Below, one piece after another: positions 8,250 to 16,766 of a stretch of 64,000 nt of DNA. This DNA comes from JAJFUE01 sp039683515 (GTDB taxonomy: Bacteria > Sumerlaeota > Sumerlaeia > MVZB01): assembly GCA_039683515.1 (NCBI GenBank), contig JBDKRG010000011.1, positions 62,001 to 126,000 of the forward strand. Reading direction: 5' to 3'. The translations under genes and the position numbers were made by a program. The stretch's first letter is position 1; each line of letters starts with the position of its first letter. The notes below the pieces were generated by a model. It had not been told where the DNA came from, did no database searches, and saw nothing but the letters and a program-made list of their open reading frames with translations.

Positions 8250-9491
8250 ATGCTGCATGGGTGGCAATACCTGCGTCCGGAGGATCTCGAGACGATCGCG
8301 CGCGGGATCGCCGACGGCGAAGTCCACGGCGGGCCGTTCCACATCGAGCTGGACTGGGTCGACGCCTGCAATGCCAAGTGCTTCTTCTGCGCCAGCTCGG
8401 CCGTGCACTCGGACAAAACCCTGAGCTGGGCGCGCGCCCACGAAATTCTCGAGGAGGCGCGCCGCGGCGGCCTGCGCAGCATCCGCCTCGCCGGCGGCGG
8501 CGAGCCGCTGCTGCACCCGAACCTCCCCGACCTGGCCGACTGGCTCGCCGCCAACGACATCGTCCTCGACCAGGTCAACACCAACGGGATCGCGCTGAAC
8601 GACTCGCGCATCGCCGCGCTCATGGTCCCGCGGATCGGCGAGGTCCACGTGAGCCTCAACTACAGCGACGCCGAGTCCTACGCCGAGGGGATGCGCCTCC
8701 CGGCCCAGGTTTTCGACAAGGTTTGCGAGGGCATTTCCCGTCTCGACGAGGCGCGGCGGCGCGAAGGCTCGCGGCTCGGCCGGCTCAGCGTCCAGTTCTT
8801 CGTCTACAAGCGCACGCTGGGCCAGATCGGCCGGATGTATGAGCTCGGCCGCCGGCTCGGCACCGACCGGATCAGTTTCATGGAGCTCTACGGCATCGAC
8901 CCGGCGCTGCAATATTGCGAGTCGGACGTCCCCGCGATCGCCGCGCAAATGCGCGAGATCATGCAGGACGACAACGAAGGGCGAATCGAAAGCCTGCTGT
9001 GGTCGCGCGGAGCCGGCCCGGCAATCAAGGCGATCGAGCGCGAGCTCCGGCCGCAGAAGCGCGAGGAAACGATCGACTTCAACACGCGCTTCTGCTTCAT
9101 CGCGTGGTATTCGATGACGGTGATCGGGAGCGAGGCGGTCTACCCGTGCTGCTTCTTCTTCGACGAGCCGAAGGGGCTGGACGACCTGAACGGCAAATCG
9201 CTGGACGAGGTCTGGCGCGGGCCGCATTACCGGCGGATGCGCGAGGAATTCCGGCGGTGGTTCCTGACCGGGATCCGCGTCCCGATGTTCAGCCGCCGCC
9301 ACCGGCACATGAAGCTCGCCTGCGCCAGCCACAGCGCCTGCCCGCTGACGATCTCCCTGGCCGACGAATCGTTTTACGCCATGGTGAACGAACGGCTTGA
9401 AAAAGAGCGCGGAAAAATCGGCACGCGGATCAAGGTTATCCCCGAAAAGCTCGGCCGGACGATCCTCGACGCCCTCCGCCGCGGGAAATAA
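8250..9491 (+). CDS. Radical SAM protein with C-terminal SPASM-like cysteines
   Basis: The 413-residue protein carries the SAM-cluster motif CNAKCFFC (Cys40, Cys44, Cys47) and the SAM-binding glycine motif LAGGGEPLLHPN. It ends in a Cys-containing region (FCFIAWYSMTVIGSEAVYPCCFFF and ACASHSACPL) that resembles a SPASM or twitch domain with an auxiliary iron-sulfur cluster. Proteins of this type modify peptides, carbohydrates or cofactors. No precursor peptide or partner gene is visible next to it, so the substrate is unknown. GGGGAG precedes the ATG. It stands alone between the DUF2851 gene and an unrelated pair on the other strand, and its 3' flank carries a dispersed repeat. Confidence 0.88.
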   Translation: MLHGWQYLRPEDLETIARGIADGEVHGGPFHIELDWVDACNAKCFFCASSAVHSDKTLSWARAHEILEEARRGGLRSIRLAGGGEPLLHPNLPDLADWLAANDIVLDQVNTNGIALNDSRIAALMVPRIGEVHVSLNYSDAESYAEGMRLPAQVFDKVCEGISRLDEARRREGSRLGRLSVQFFVYKRTLGQIGRMYELGRRLGTDRISFMELYGIDPALQYCESDVPAIAAQMREIMQDDNEGRIESLLWSRGAGPAIKAIERELRPQKREETIDFNTRFCFIAWYSMTVIGSEAVYPCCFFFDEPKGLDDLNGKSLDEVWRGPHYRRMREEFRRWFLTGIRVPMFSRRHRHMKLACASHSACPLTISLADESFYAMVNERLEKERGKIGTRIKVIPEKLGRTILDALRRGK

Positions 9492-9558
9492 CGGCTCCAT
9501 TCGATCTCGCGCAGCGATCGCAGAGAAACAGAGACCATCGAATTTTGCTATCTGTTTA

Positions 9559-9614
9559 TTCCTGTCTTCAAAAATTCCTCAGCATCTCTGCCTAACTCTG
9601 CTCCTCTGCGGCAA
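9559..9614. repeat. Dispersed 56-nt intergenic repeat, copy 1
   Basis: This segment (core CATCTCTGCCTRACTCTGC) matches 30389-30444 at 50 of 56 positions. Part of it matches 19457-19497, and in reverse 19008-19045. It lies downstream of the radical SAM gene and contains no credible ORF. Confidence 0.85.
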
Positions 9615-9658
9615 GAATCAGTTTGTGGCTGCCGCTCCGAGCCGAAGCGGCCTGCCGG

Positions 9659-10006
9659 CTATGCGCAGCGTTCGGCGTCGACCGGCTGCAGGTTCATCAT
9701 GTATTCGAGTTCCTCGACCGCCACGCGGAACTGAACGAGGCGGTTCCAGCGCCGGCCGTGCGGCGTGGCGTCGATCGTGACGCTCAAGTCGGCCAGCCGA
9801 GGGAACAGCCCGCGCAACCGGCGGCCCAGCTCGGCCGTCTCGTCATGGAAATATTGGCCGAGGCGGCGATGCCGGCGCAGGCCGATCCAGTGGAACGACA
9901 GGATGACCTGCCCCCCCTCCTCGCGCACGGACAAGTTCGAAATGACGATTTTCTGGCGGTGCAAGGCGGCGGTTACGATGTATTCCTGGTCACATGGATT
10001 TTCCAT
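9659..10006 (-). CDS. Conserved-length hypothetical protein (115 aa) paired with a receiver
   Basis: I do not recognise this protein. It starts MENPCDQEYIVTAALHRQK, preceded by CAGGAGCG, which fixes the start; a much longer frame upstream is only a shadow of the receiver gene. It is 115 residues, soluble, mixed charge and rich in Arg, with alternating hydrophobic residues (VILSFHWIGL, VTIDATPHG) suggesting a small alpha/beta domain. The gene begins 32 nt after the end of the receiver-only response regulator and is almost certainly co-transcribed with it. A role as output or partner of that receiver is plausible from position only. Confidence 0.7.
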   Translation of the reverse strand: MENPCDQEYIVTAALHRQKIVISNLSVREEGGQVILSFHWIGLRRHRRLGQYFHDETAELGRRLRGLFPRLADLSVTIDATPHGRRWNRLVQFRVAVEELEYMMNLQPVDAERCA

Positions 10007-10038
10007 GTCACGCTCCTGTTGGCTTGAATTTGGAACGG

Positions 10039-10434
10039 TCACTGTACGGCTTGCAACGAATCGGACGGATACATTGCCAGGTCGAGGGCATGTTTGATTT
10101 CGCACGGCGTCGCCGTCTTGCTGATCAGGTCCACGACCCCTTCGTTCAGGTAGTCGACCCACGTCCTCAGGTTCGGCATGTCCGACATGACGATCAGCTG
10201 GCTTTGGCGGCGATGGTCGCGCAGCCATTCCAGGCAACACTTGGGCCGGCTGTTGAGGAGATCCTCGTCGAGCATGACGATGTCGAACGGCTCGGTTTCC
10301 AACAGGCCCTGGGCCCCTTCCCACGATTGCGCCCACTGGGCCTTGAGGCCGAAATGCCGGATCACATCGCTCATGCCGCGATACGTCGGGTAGTCGTTCA
10401 CGATCAAGAGCGCTGATAATCTTTTATTTGCCAT
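10039..10434 (-). CDS. Single-domain response regulator (CheY-like receiver)
   Basis: The 131 residues form one receiver domain and nothing else. The phospho-acceptor Asp56 lies in FDIVMLDEDLL, the conserved Ser/Thr position is Ser84 (VMSDMPN) and the invariant Lys is Lys106 (ISKTATP). The first acidic pair, usually Asp-Asp, is Asn13-Asp14 here, which still leaves one metal-binding carboxylate. So phosphorylation is possible but Mg2+ binding may be altered. There is no output domain and no histidine kinase within the window. The protein is encoded divergently from dGTPase and directly upstream of the 115-residue unknown protein, forming a two-gene operon. Confidence 0.85.
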   Translation of the reverse strand: MANKRLSALLIVNDYPTYRGMSDVIRHFGLKAQWAQSWEGAQGLLETEPFDIVMLDEDLLNSRPKCCLEWLRDHRRQSQLIVMSDMPNLRTWVDYLNEGVVDLISKTATPCEIKHALDLAMYPSDSLQAVQ

Positions 10435-10623
10435 TTAACCTGTTCTCCCCGCCGACAGCCGTCCATCGTTTGTCCGAGCTGATACCACCGAGTCTCCACA
10501 AACCCCGTTCGAAGCGCTATCGGGGCAAGTCCTATTTTCCGGTCGGGGTTGAAACTATTTCATGGCTGATCCATGATGGCTGCCTGGACGCGAACCCGAC
10601 CGAATCCGGAACCGAGGAAATTC

Positions 10624-11787
10624 ATGCGCGGACCGAATCACGAGAGTTTTCCGCGAACGCGGGCGCAACTCGAAGAGATCGAGGATTTCACCCTTGCCCC
10701 GTACGCGATCCGCGCCGGCCGCAGCCACGGCCGCGACGTCGAGGAGCAGCCGGCCGCCATGCGCACCGAATTCCAGCGCGACCGCGACCGCATCCTGCAC
10801 TGCGCCGCGTTCCGCCGGCTCGAATACAAGACCCAGGTCTTCGTCACGCACGAGGGGGACTACTTCCGCACGCGCCTGACCCACACGCTCGAAGTGGCGC
10901 AGATCGCCCGCAGCATCGCGCGCACCCTCGGGCTGAATTCGGATCTGATCGAGGCCATTTCGCTTGCCCACGACCTCGGACACACGCCGTTCGGCCACAC
11001 CGGCGAGTCGGTCCTGAACGAGCTTCTCGCCGGCGAAGGGGGCTTCGAGCACAACGCCCAGAGCCTGCGCGTCGTCGAGGTCCTCGAGGAGCGATTCTGC
11101 GACAGGCCCGGCCTCAACCTGACGTGGGAAGTGCGCGAGGGGATCGCCCGCCACTCCAAATCCAACACGCCGGCCGTCACGCGATACGTCAACGGCAACC
11201 AGCCCTCGCTCGAGGCGCAGGTCGCCGACCTCGCCGACGAGATCGCCTACAACCACCACGACCTCGACGACGCGCTCGGGATGGGGCTCCTCCCCGTCGA
11301 TGCGCTGCGCGACGTCGGCTGGCTGTGGGAGATCTGGCGGACCGAGGCCGAGCGCTTCCCGGATTCCAGCCCGCGCCACCGCCAGAACCGGTTCCTCGGC
11401 GCGCTGATCGAAACCATGATCGACGACACGATCGAGGCGACCGCCGACGAGCTCAACCGAAACGGGATCGACTCGCCCGAGGCGGTGCTGGCGTTCCCCA
11501 GGCGGCTCGCGGTCTTCAGCCCGGCCGTGCGCGTTCATCAGGACGGCCTGCGCAAGTTCCTGCTCGAGCGCGTCTACCACCACCCCAGGACGCTCAAGAT
11601 GCAGTACAAGGCGGCCGGGTTCTTCAAGAAGCTGTTCGAGCTCTACCGCGAGCAGCCCGACCTGCTCCCCGTCGAATGCCAGGCCATGATCGGGAAATGG
11701 GGGCTCATGCGCGTCCTGACCGATTACCTCTCGGGGATGACCGACCGGATGTGCATGGAGCAGTATAAGGAACATTTTGAATCGTAA
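10624..11787 (+). CDS. dgt: dGTPase-family HD-domain triphosphohydrolase
   Basis: The protein (387 residues) is a deoxyguanosinetriphosphate triphosphohydrolase-like HD enzyme that removes triphosphate from dNTPs. It shows LAPYAIRAGRSHGR near the N-terminus, RILHCAAFRRLEYKTQVF, and the metal-binding set His87 (RTRLTHTLEV), His116-Asp117 (LAHDLGHTPFGH) and the later Asp of LADEIAYNHHDLDDA. I start at the ATG preceded by GAGGAAA. The listed frame extends 17 residues further upstream without a ribosome site, and the family normally starts close to this point. Length and motifs place it with the type-2 dGTPase-like group. It is a stand-alone gene, divergent from the receiver pair. Confidence 0.93.
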   Translation: MRGPNHESFPRTRAQLEEIEDFTLAPYAIRAGRSHGRDVEEQPAAMRTEFQRDRDRILHCAAFRRLEYKTQVFVTHEGDYFRTRLTHTLEVAQIARSIARTLGLNSDLIEAISLAHDLGHTPFGHTGESVLNELLAGEGGFEHNAQSLRVVEVLEERFCDRPGLNLTWEVREGIARHSKSNTPAVTRYVNGNQPSLEAQVADLADEIAYNHHDLDDALGMGLLPVDALRDVGWLWEIWRTEAERFPDSSPRHRQNRFLGALIETMIDDTIEATADELNRNGIDSPEAVLAFPRRLAVFSPAVRVHQDGLRKFLLERVYHHPRTLKMQYKAAGFFKKLFELYREQPDLLPVECQAMIGKWGLMRVLTDYLSGMTDRMCMEQYKEHFES

Positions 11788-11885
11788 TCGGTTAGAATCG
11801 GAAAGAATCGGCCGGAAATTCGAACCAAAAATTGAGGAAAAAGAAAAAACCAAATTAAGATAATGATTCAAAAGGAGCGCGTTGG

Positions 11886-13196
11886 ATGATCGCCGAAACG
11901 ACCAGGCTCGCCCGAAATGCCGCGCTGATTTGCCTGCTCATGTTCGTGCTCGCGGCGGCCCACGCGGCCCCGCCGATCGACGTCAACGTCGACAAGAGCG
12001 ACGGCGTCTACAAATGCGGCGAGAAGGCGGTCTTTACGGTCAGGCCCACGGCGGCGCTGCCGACGGATGGCCTCCGCGTCCGCTACGTTTTCATCCGCGA
12101 CGGGATCACCACCGAAAGCGCCGGCCGGTTCACGATCCAATCCGAGCCGGTCGCGTTCGAGCGCACGATGTTCGGCCCCGGCCAGCTGATGGTCCGGCTG
12201 CGCTGGGACGGCCCGACGACCGGCACCGTCATGGCCGGCGCGATCTTCAGCCCTTACAAGATCATGCCGTCCATGGACGAGCCGGCCGACTTCGACGCCT
12301 TCTGGGCCAGGCAAAAAGCCACGCTCGCCGGCGACTACACGGCCGAGATCGTCCCCGCGCAGTCCGTCCAGCCCGGCTATGAAGTCTTCCACGTGAAGAT
12401 CCCGATGCCCGACGGGCCGCCGGTGCAGGGCTACATGACCAGGCCGGTTGGCGCGGCCCCGCGCAGCCTCGGCGCGATCGCCTTCACGCACGGCGCCTAC
12501 ATGCCGCCGCGCTCCTCGAACGTCATGCCCGGCCGCCCCGGGATGATCGTCTTCGACTTCAACGCCCACGGCCACGCCGACGGCATGCCGGCGGATTTCT
12601 ACAGGAGGCTCGGCCGCAACGAGCTGCGCCAATACTGGCTGCGCGGCTGGGAAAGCCGCGACACGGTCTACTTCCTGCGCATGTACAAGCGCCTGATGCG
12701 CGCGATCGATTTCCTGACGCGCCGGCCCGAGTGGGACGGCAAAACCCTTGCCGTTTTCGGCGGCAGCCAGGGGGGCGCGCAGGCGATCGCCGCCGCCGGG
12801 CTCGACCCGCGCGTCAGCGTCATCGTCGCCGGGATCCCGGCCATGTGCGACCTGACCGGCTACGCCGCCGGCCGCGTCGACGGCTGGCCGCACGTCATCA
12901 AGCTCGGCGCCGGCGGCAGGCCGCTGCATCCCGACTACGTCGAGACGGCCCGCTATTTCGACAGCGTGAATTTCGCCCGGCGCATCAAGTGCCCGTCGTT
13001 CTTCGCCACGGGCCTGATCGACCTCACCTGCCCGCCGTGCACGGTCATGGCCGCCTACAACGCCCTCGGCTCGAAGGACAAGCAGATCCTGATCATGCCC
13101 AAAAAAGCGCACGAATTCTCGACGGATTTGGCGCAGAGAAAAATCGGCGAAGATTTTATCAAGCGAGTCATTCGGGAACAGAACGAATCCAAGTAA
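11886..13196 (+). CDS. Exported acetyl xylan esterase-like (CE7/AXE1) hydrolase
   Basis: The 436-residue protein has a signal peptide (AALICLLMFVLAAAHA, cleavage near residue 27) and an N-terminal beta domain up to about residue 125. A CE7-type alpha/beta hydrolase follows. The catalytic Ser294 is in GGSQGG, Asp379 in TGLIDLTCPP and His409 in PKKAHEF. The sequence DFNAHGHADG is also typical of the family. CE7 enzymes deacetylate xylo-oligosaccharides and cephalosporin C; an extracytoplasmic sugar-ester substrate fits the carbohydrate-active genes in the window. AAGGAGCG precedes the ATG. It is monocistronic and is followed by an AT-rich spacer with degenerate repeats (CGCAAAGACGCAAAGG). Confidence 0.88.
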   Translation: MIAETTRLARNAALICLLMFVLAAAHAAPPIDVNVDKSDGVYKCGEKAVFTVRPTAALPTDGLRVRYVFIRDGITTESAGRFTIQSEPVAFERTMFGPGQLMVRLRWDGPTTGTVMAGAIFSPYKIMPSMDEPADFDAFWARQKATLAGDYTAEIVPAQSVQPGYEVFHVKIPMPDGPPVQGYMTRPVGAAPRSLGAIAFTHGAYMPPRSSNVMPGRPGMIVFDFNAHGHADGMPADFYRRLGRNELRQYWLRGWESRDTVYFLRMYKRLMRAIDFLTRRPEWDGKTLAVFGGSQGGAQAIAAAGLDPRVSVIVAGIPAMCDLTGYAAGRVDGWPHVIKLGAGGRPLHPDYVETARYFDSVNFARRIKCPSFFATGLIDLTCPPCTVMAAYNALGSKDKQILIMPKKAHEFSTDLAQRKIGEDFIKRVIREQNESK

Positions 13197-13333
13197 TAAA
13201 CCAGTCGCAAAGACGCAAAGGCGCCAGAAACATCAAATTTTAATTCTGGATTCTTCTTTGCGGATTGGCGGCTTTGAGTGTGATCCGATTTGGAATCGAT
13301 CTCTCTGCGGCCTCTGCGGTTCGATTCTCCGGA

Positions 13334-15148
13334 TTAATCCAGTTCGAACTGCGCGCGGTATTCCTCGGCGCCGGCCATGGGGGGCTGGTCTTTCTTGAGC
13401 AGGACATGGTGGCCCAGCACCAGCGCGTCCATGTGCGTCAGCATGAAGCAGCGGTAGGCTTCCTCGGGCCGGCAGACGATCGGCTCGCCGCGGATGTTGA
13501 AGCTGGTGTTGATGATCACCGGGCAGCCGGTCTTGGCCTCGAACTGTTTCATGACGTCGTAGAGGAGGCCGTGGCGCTCGCGGTCGACGGTCTGGACGCG
13601 CGCCGAATAGTCGACGTGCGTGATGGCCGGGACGTCCGAGCGGACTTCCTTGACGCGGTCGAGGCCCGTTTTGTGGCCTTCGTCGCCGCGGCGATGCCCG
13701 GGGCGGACCGGGGCGACGAGAAGCATGTAGGGGCTCTCGCGGTCGATCTCGAACCAGTCGCTCGCGCGTTCTTTCAGAACGCACGGGGCGAACGGGCGGA
13801 ACGATTCGCGGAACTTGATCTTGAGGTTCATCGTCGACTGCATGCTGGTCGAGCGGGCGTCCCCCAAAATCGAGCGGCTGCCGAGGGCGCGCGGGCCGAA
13901 CTCCATGCGGCCCTGCACCCAGCCGACGACGTTCTCGGAGGCGATCAAGTCGGAGACGACCGAGGCCAGTTCCTCGTCGCTGTAGGTCGTGCATTTGGCG
14001 CCGAAAGGCTCAAGCAGCTTTTTGATCTCGTCGTCGCTGAACTCGGGCCCCAGCCGCGAGCCGTGCATCGAGTCGCCGGGGTTGGCGGTGCGCGGATTGC
14101 CGAAGAAATTGTGCCAGACGTCGAGCGCCGCGCCGAGCGCGCCGCCCGCGTCGCCGGCCGCGGGCTGGATCCAGAAGCCGTCGACGATCCCCGAGCGGAG
14201 GATCTCGCCGTTGCCGACGCAGTTCAGGGCGACGCCGCCGGCCATGCACAGGTTCTTGCTGCCGGCGCGCTCGCAGGCGCGGCGGGCAAGCTTGAGCATG
14301 ATCTCCTCGGTGACGACCTGGACCGAGGCGGCCATGTCCATCTCGCGCTTGCCGATCGGGGTCTCGGGCGTGCGCGCGGGACCGCCGAACAGCTCGGCGA
14401 ACGGCCGGCTCGTCATCGTCAGGCCGCGCGTGAAATGGAAATAATCCATGTTGAGCTTGAACGAGCCGTCGGCGGCGACGCTGATCAGCTTGTCGCGGAT
14501 CAGGCCGGCGTAGACCGGCTCGCCGAACGGGGCGAGGCCCATGAGCTTGTATTCGCCGCTATTGACCTTGAACCCGCAGAAGTAGGTAAAGGCCGAGTAG
14601 AGCATGCCGATCGAGTGCGGGAAATGGATCTCCTCGAGGATCTGGATCTGGTTGCCGGAGCCCTTGGCGAGCGTCGTGGTCGCCCACTCGCCCACCCCGT
14701 CGATGGTGAGGATGGCGGCGTCTTCGAAGGGGGACGGATAAAAGGCGCTGGCGGCGTGCGAGCGGTGGTGCTCGGTGAAGAGGATCTTGCCCTTGAAGTC
14801 GGGGCCCATCTCGTCGCGCATCGTGCGGCGGATCTGGAGGCGGTCGCGGCTCCACAGCGAGATGGCGCGGAAATACTGGCCGATGCCGTGGGGGGCCATC
14901 GCCAGCAGGGTCTCGAGGATCCGGTCGAGCTTGATGAACGGCTTTTCGTAGAAGACGATCGCGTCGACCTGGCCGCAGTCGAGCCCGGCTTCATCCAGGA
15001 CGTATTGGATCGCGCCCTTGGGCCAGCGTTCGTCGTGCTTGCGGCGGCTGAAGCGTTCCTCCTGGGCGGCGGCGACGATCTCGCCGTCGCGCACGAGCGC
15101 GGCGGCCGAATCGTGATACAAAGCCGAAATTCCCAGGATGGACGTCAT
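13334..15148 (-). CDS. NodU/CmcH-family carbamoyltransferase
   Basis: The 604-residue enzyme contains both lobes of the NodU/TobZ family. The N-terminal Kae1-like part has SALYHDSAAALV (His12), LFTEHHRSHAASAF and LTIDGVGEWATTT. The C-terminal YrdC-like part includes GRMEFGPRALGSRSIL and PVIINTSFNIRGEPIV. Such enzymes make carbamoyl-adenylate from carbamoyl phosphate and ATP and transfer the carbamoyl group to a hydroxyl on a sugar or natural product. It is the third gene of a compact operon behind two small DUF5989 proteins (10-nt gap, AAGG ribosome site). No biosynthetic cluster is visible beside it, so the acceptor is unknown. Confidence 0.93.
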   Translation of the reverse strand: MTSILGISALYHDSAAALVRDGEIVAAAQEERFSRRKHDERWPKGAIQYVLDEAGLDCGQVDAIVFYEKPFIKLDRILETLLAMAPHGIGQYFRAISLWSRDRLQIRRTMRDEMGPDFKGKILFTEHHRSHAASAFYPSPFEDAAILTIDGVGEWATTTLAKGSGNQIQILEEIHFPHSIGMLYSAFTYFCGFKVNSGEYKLMGLAPFGEPVYAGLIRDKLISVAADGSFKLNMDYFHFTRGLTMTSRPFAELFGGPARTPETPIGKREMDMAASVQVVTEEIMLKLARRACERAGSKNLCMAGGVALNCVGNGEILRSGIVDGFWIQPAAGDAGGALGAALDVWHNFFGNPRTANPGDSMHGSRLGPEFSDDEIKKLLEPFGAKCTTYSDEELASVVSDLIASENVVGWVQGRMEFGPRALGSRSILGDARSTSMQSTMNLKIKFRESFRPFAPCVLKERASDWFEIDRESPYMLLVAPVRPGHRRGDEGHKTGLDRVKEVRSDVPAITHVDYSARVQTVDRERHGLLYDVMKQFEAKTGCPVIINTSFNIRGEPIVCRPEEAYRCFMLTHMDALVLGHHVLLKKDQPPMAGAEEYRAQFELD

Positions 15149-15157
15149 GAAACAACC

Positions 15158-15367
15158 TTAGAATAATGGATACAGAACCGCCATCAGCGACCCATATTGG
15201 ACCATCAACACGGCCATGAGGCTCAGCACGACGATCAGCACGATCATCGGGATGAGCCACCATTTCTTGTTTTCGCGCAGGAACCAGACGAATTCCACGG
15301 CGAGCGAAACATCCTCCGGATCGTCCGCCCCCTGCTCAACCGCGGCCGCGGATTGTTCCTGGCGCAT
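15158..15367 (-). CDS. DUF5989 family small membrane protein, copy 2
   Basis: A 69-residue protein with an acidic N-terminal tail, then the block EFVWFLRENKKWWLIPMIVL, then one transmembrane segment of about 22 residues ending in YPLF. I choose the second ATG because AGGAGG lies 6 nt before it; the first ATG would abut that ribosome site. It is a close paralogue of the gene just upstream, sharing EFVWFL(K/R)ENKKWWLIP. DUF5989 (SxtK-like) proteins are typically found beside carbamoyltransferases, which is the case here. Their function is unknown, and membrane recruitment of the carbamoyltransferase is one guess. Confidence 0.85.
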   Translation of the reverse strand: MRQEQSAAAVEQGADDPEDVSLAVEFVWFLRENKKWWLIPMIVLIVVLSLMAVLMVQYGSLMAVLYPLF

Positions 15368-15377
15368 GCTCATCCTC

Positions 15378-15590
15378 CTACAGCACCGGGTAGATGAACG
15401 GCATCAGCGGGCCGAGGTGGATCGTGAGGAACGCAAGGAGGCCCAGGACGACGACCAGCACGATCAGCGGGATCAGCCACCACTTCTTGTTTTCCTTGAG
15501 GAACCAGACGAACTCGGTGACCAGAGAGGGGTTTTCGTTTTCATCCGGTTCGGTCGGATTGGTGGGATTCATGGTGGGTTGATCGGCCAT
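15378..15590 (-). CDS. DUF5989 family small membrane protein, copy 1
   Basis: A 70-residue paralogue of the next gene, with the same core (EFVWFLKENKKWWLIPLIVL) and one transmembrane helix ending in IYPVL. Its N-terminal tail is rich in Pro, Thr and Asn. The start is taken at MADQPT; a start 5 codons upstream is possible. It is the first gene of the operon with DUF5989 copy 2 and the carbamoyltransferase, and its stop codon overlaps the ribosome site of copy 2. Two tandem copies suggest a recent duplication or a heterodimer. Confidence 0.83.
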   Translation of the reverse strand: MADQPTMNPTNPTEPDENENPSLVTEFVWFLKENKKWWLIPLIVLVVVLGLLAFLTIHLGPLMPFIYPVL

Positions 15591-15657
15591 GGTAACGCGC
15601 CTCATCGGGTTTGGTGCCTCGCGCCGGAGGCTGGATTTACCATACAGGAGAATCGGG

Positions 15658-15802
15658 GATGATGAAAGACGAATTGAATGATGAATGATGAGTGATGAGT
15701 GATGAAAGATGAAAGGAAAACCGAATCGGGCGGTTGGCGATCCGGGCCTTTTTCATCATTCATCACTCATCATTCATCATTCCTCCTCATTCTCATTTCA
15801 AG
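15658..15802. repeat. Inverted pair of ATGAATG-type arrays
   Basis: An array of ATGATGAATG/AGTGATG units at 15658-15714 is mirrored by its complement (TTCATCATTCATCACTCATC) at 15751-15802. About 36 bp of GC-rich DNA separate them. Together they can form a long imperfect hairpin between the DUF5989 operon and the phosphatase gene. Confidence 0.9.
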
Positions 15803-15803
15803 G

Positions 15804-15832
15804 TTGCCGATCGTGGCCCACTATGTTGTAAT
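15804..15832 (+). promoter_or_regulatory. Predicted promoter of the PP2C gene
   Basis: TTGCCG and TGTAAT lie 17 bp apart. Initiation near 15839 would leave a leader of only about 5 nt for the ATG start, or about 60 nt for the alternative GTG. Confidence 0.45.
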
Positions 15833-15843
15833 CTTTACCGACA

Positions 15844-16713
15844 ATGCAGGCCCTCGCGGCGTGGTACATAGGCCTGGAGCCCTATTGGAATTGGGTTTTT
15901 GTGAGCGATCTCGCCAACCATCGAACGACTCCCCGAATTCAGCTGGCAGCGCACGGCATCACTGATTGCGGCCGGAAACGCCCGCATAATGAAGACAGCA
16001 TCCTCGTGGCCGAGGAACTGAGGCTGTTCCTGGTGGCCGACGGGATGGGTGGGCACGCCGCCGGCGAAGTCGCCAGCCGCACCGCCGTCGAGTCGGTCAA
16101 GGAATTCATCGCGCAGGCCCAGCGCGACCACGATTTCACGTGGCCGTTCGGCATGGACGAGCAGTACAGCATGTCCGAGAACATGCTGCTGACGGGTTTC
16201 TTCATCGCCAACCGGCGGGTCGGGCGCATGGCCGAGGAAAACGCCCATTACGCCGGGATGGGGACGACGATGGCGGCGATCTACGCCCCCGACCATCAGA
16301 TCCACATCGCCCACGTCGGCGACTCGCGGATCTACCTGCTGCGCGACAAGACACTGACCGCCATGACGATCGACCACTCGTGGGTCAACGAGCAGCTTCA
16401 GCGCAACATCATCACGGAGGACGAGGCGCGCAATCACCGCTGGCGCAACATCATCACCCGCGCCCTGGGGAATCGTTCCGACGTCGAAGTCGACATCAAA
16501 ACCGTCGAGCCGCGGCCCGGCGACCTGTTCCTGATCTGCTCGGACGGCCTGACCGGCATGGCCGAGGACCATGAAATTCAGTCCATCCTGCTCAAGAGCG
16601 GCGATAACCTCGAAGCGGGCTGCCAGGCCCTGATCGACGCGTCCAACAAGGCGGGGGGGATCGACAACATCTCGGTGGTTCTGGTCAAAGTCCTGGACGA
16701 AGAAAACGCCTGA
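15844..16713 (+). CDS. PP2C-family serine/threonine protein phosphatase
   Basis: The 289-residue protein is a bacterial PPM/PP2C phosphatase. The metal-binding motifs are all present: RPHNEDS, VADGMGGHAAG, AHVGDSRIYLLR, CSDGLTGM and GGIDNISVVLVK. The domain begins near residue 34, so the first 19 residues may not be translated; a GTG at 15901 is an alternative start. Neither start has a good ribosome site. Such phosphatases usually counteract Hanks-type kinases, often with FHA or TPR partners. The next gene, 53 nt downstream, encodes a TPR membrane protein, so a signalling pair is plausible, although no kinase is in the window. Confidence 0.9.
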   Translation: MQALAAWYIGLEPYWNWVFVSDLANHRTTPRIQLAAHGITDCGRKRPHNEDSILVAEELRLFLVADGMGGHAAGEVASRTAVESVKEFIAQAQRDHDFTWPFGMDEQYSMSENMLLTGFFIANRRVGRMAEENAHYAGMGTTMAAIYAPDHQIHIAHVGDSRIYLLRDKTLTAMTIDHSWVNEQLQRNIITEDEARNHRWRNIITRALGNRSDVEVDIKTVEPRPGDLFLICSDGLTGMAEDHEIQSILLKSGDNLEAGCQALIDASNKAGGIDNISVVLVKVLDEENA

Positions 16714-16766
16714 CCAATCTTTTTACGCGGCAGCGCGGTCTAGACATATGGGGCGCAAGAAGACCC

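Noticed and set aside
10007..10336. Longer N-terminus for the 115-residue protein
   Set aside because: The added residues are a frame shadow of the receiver gene, and the CAGGAGCG ribosome site fixes the start at MENPC.
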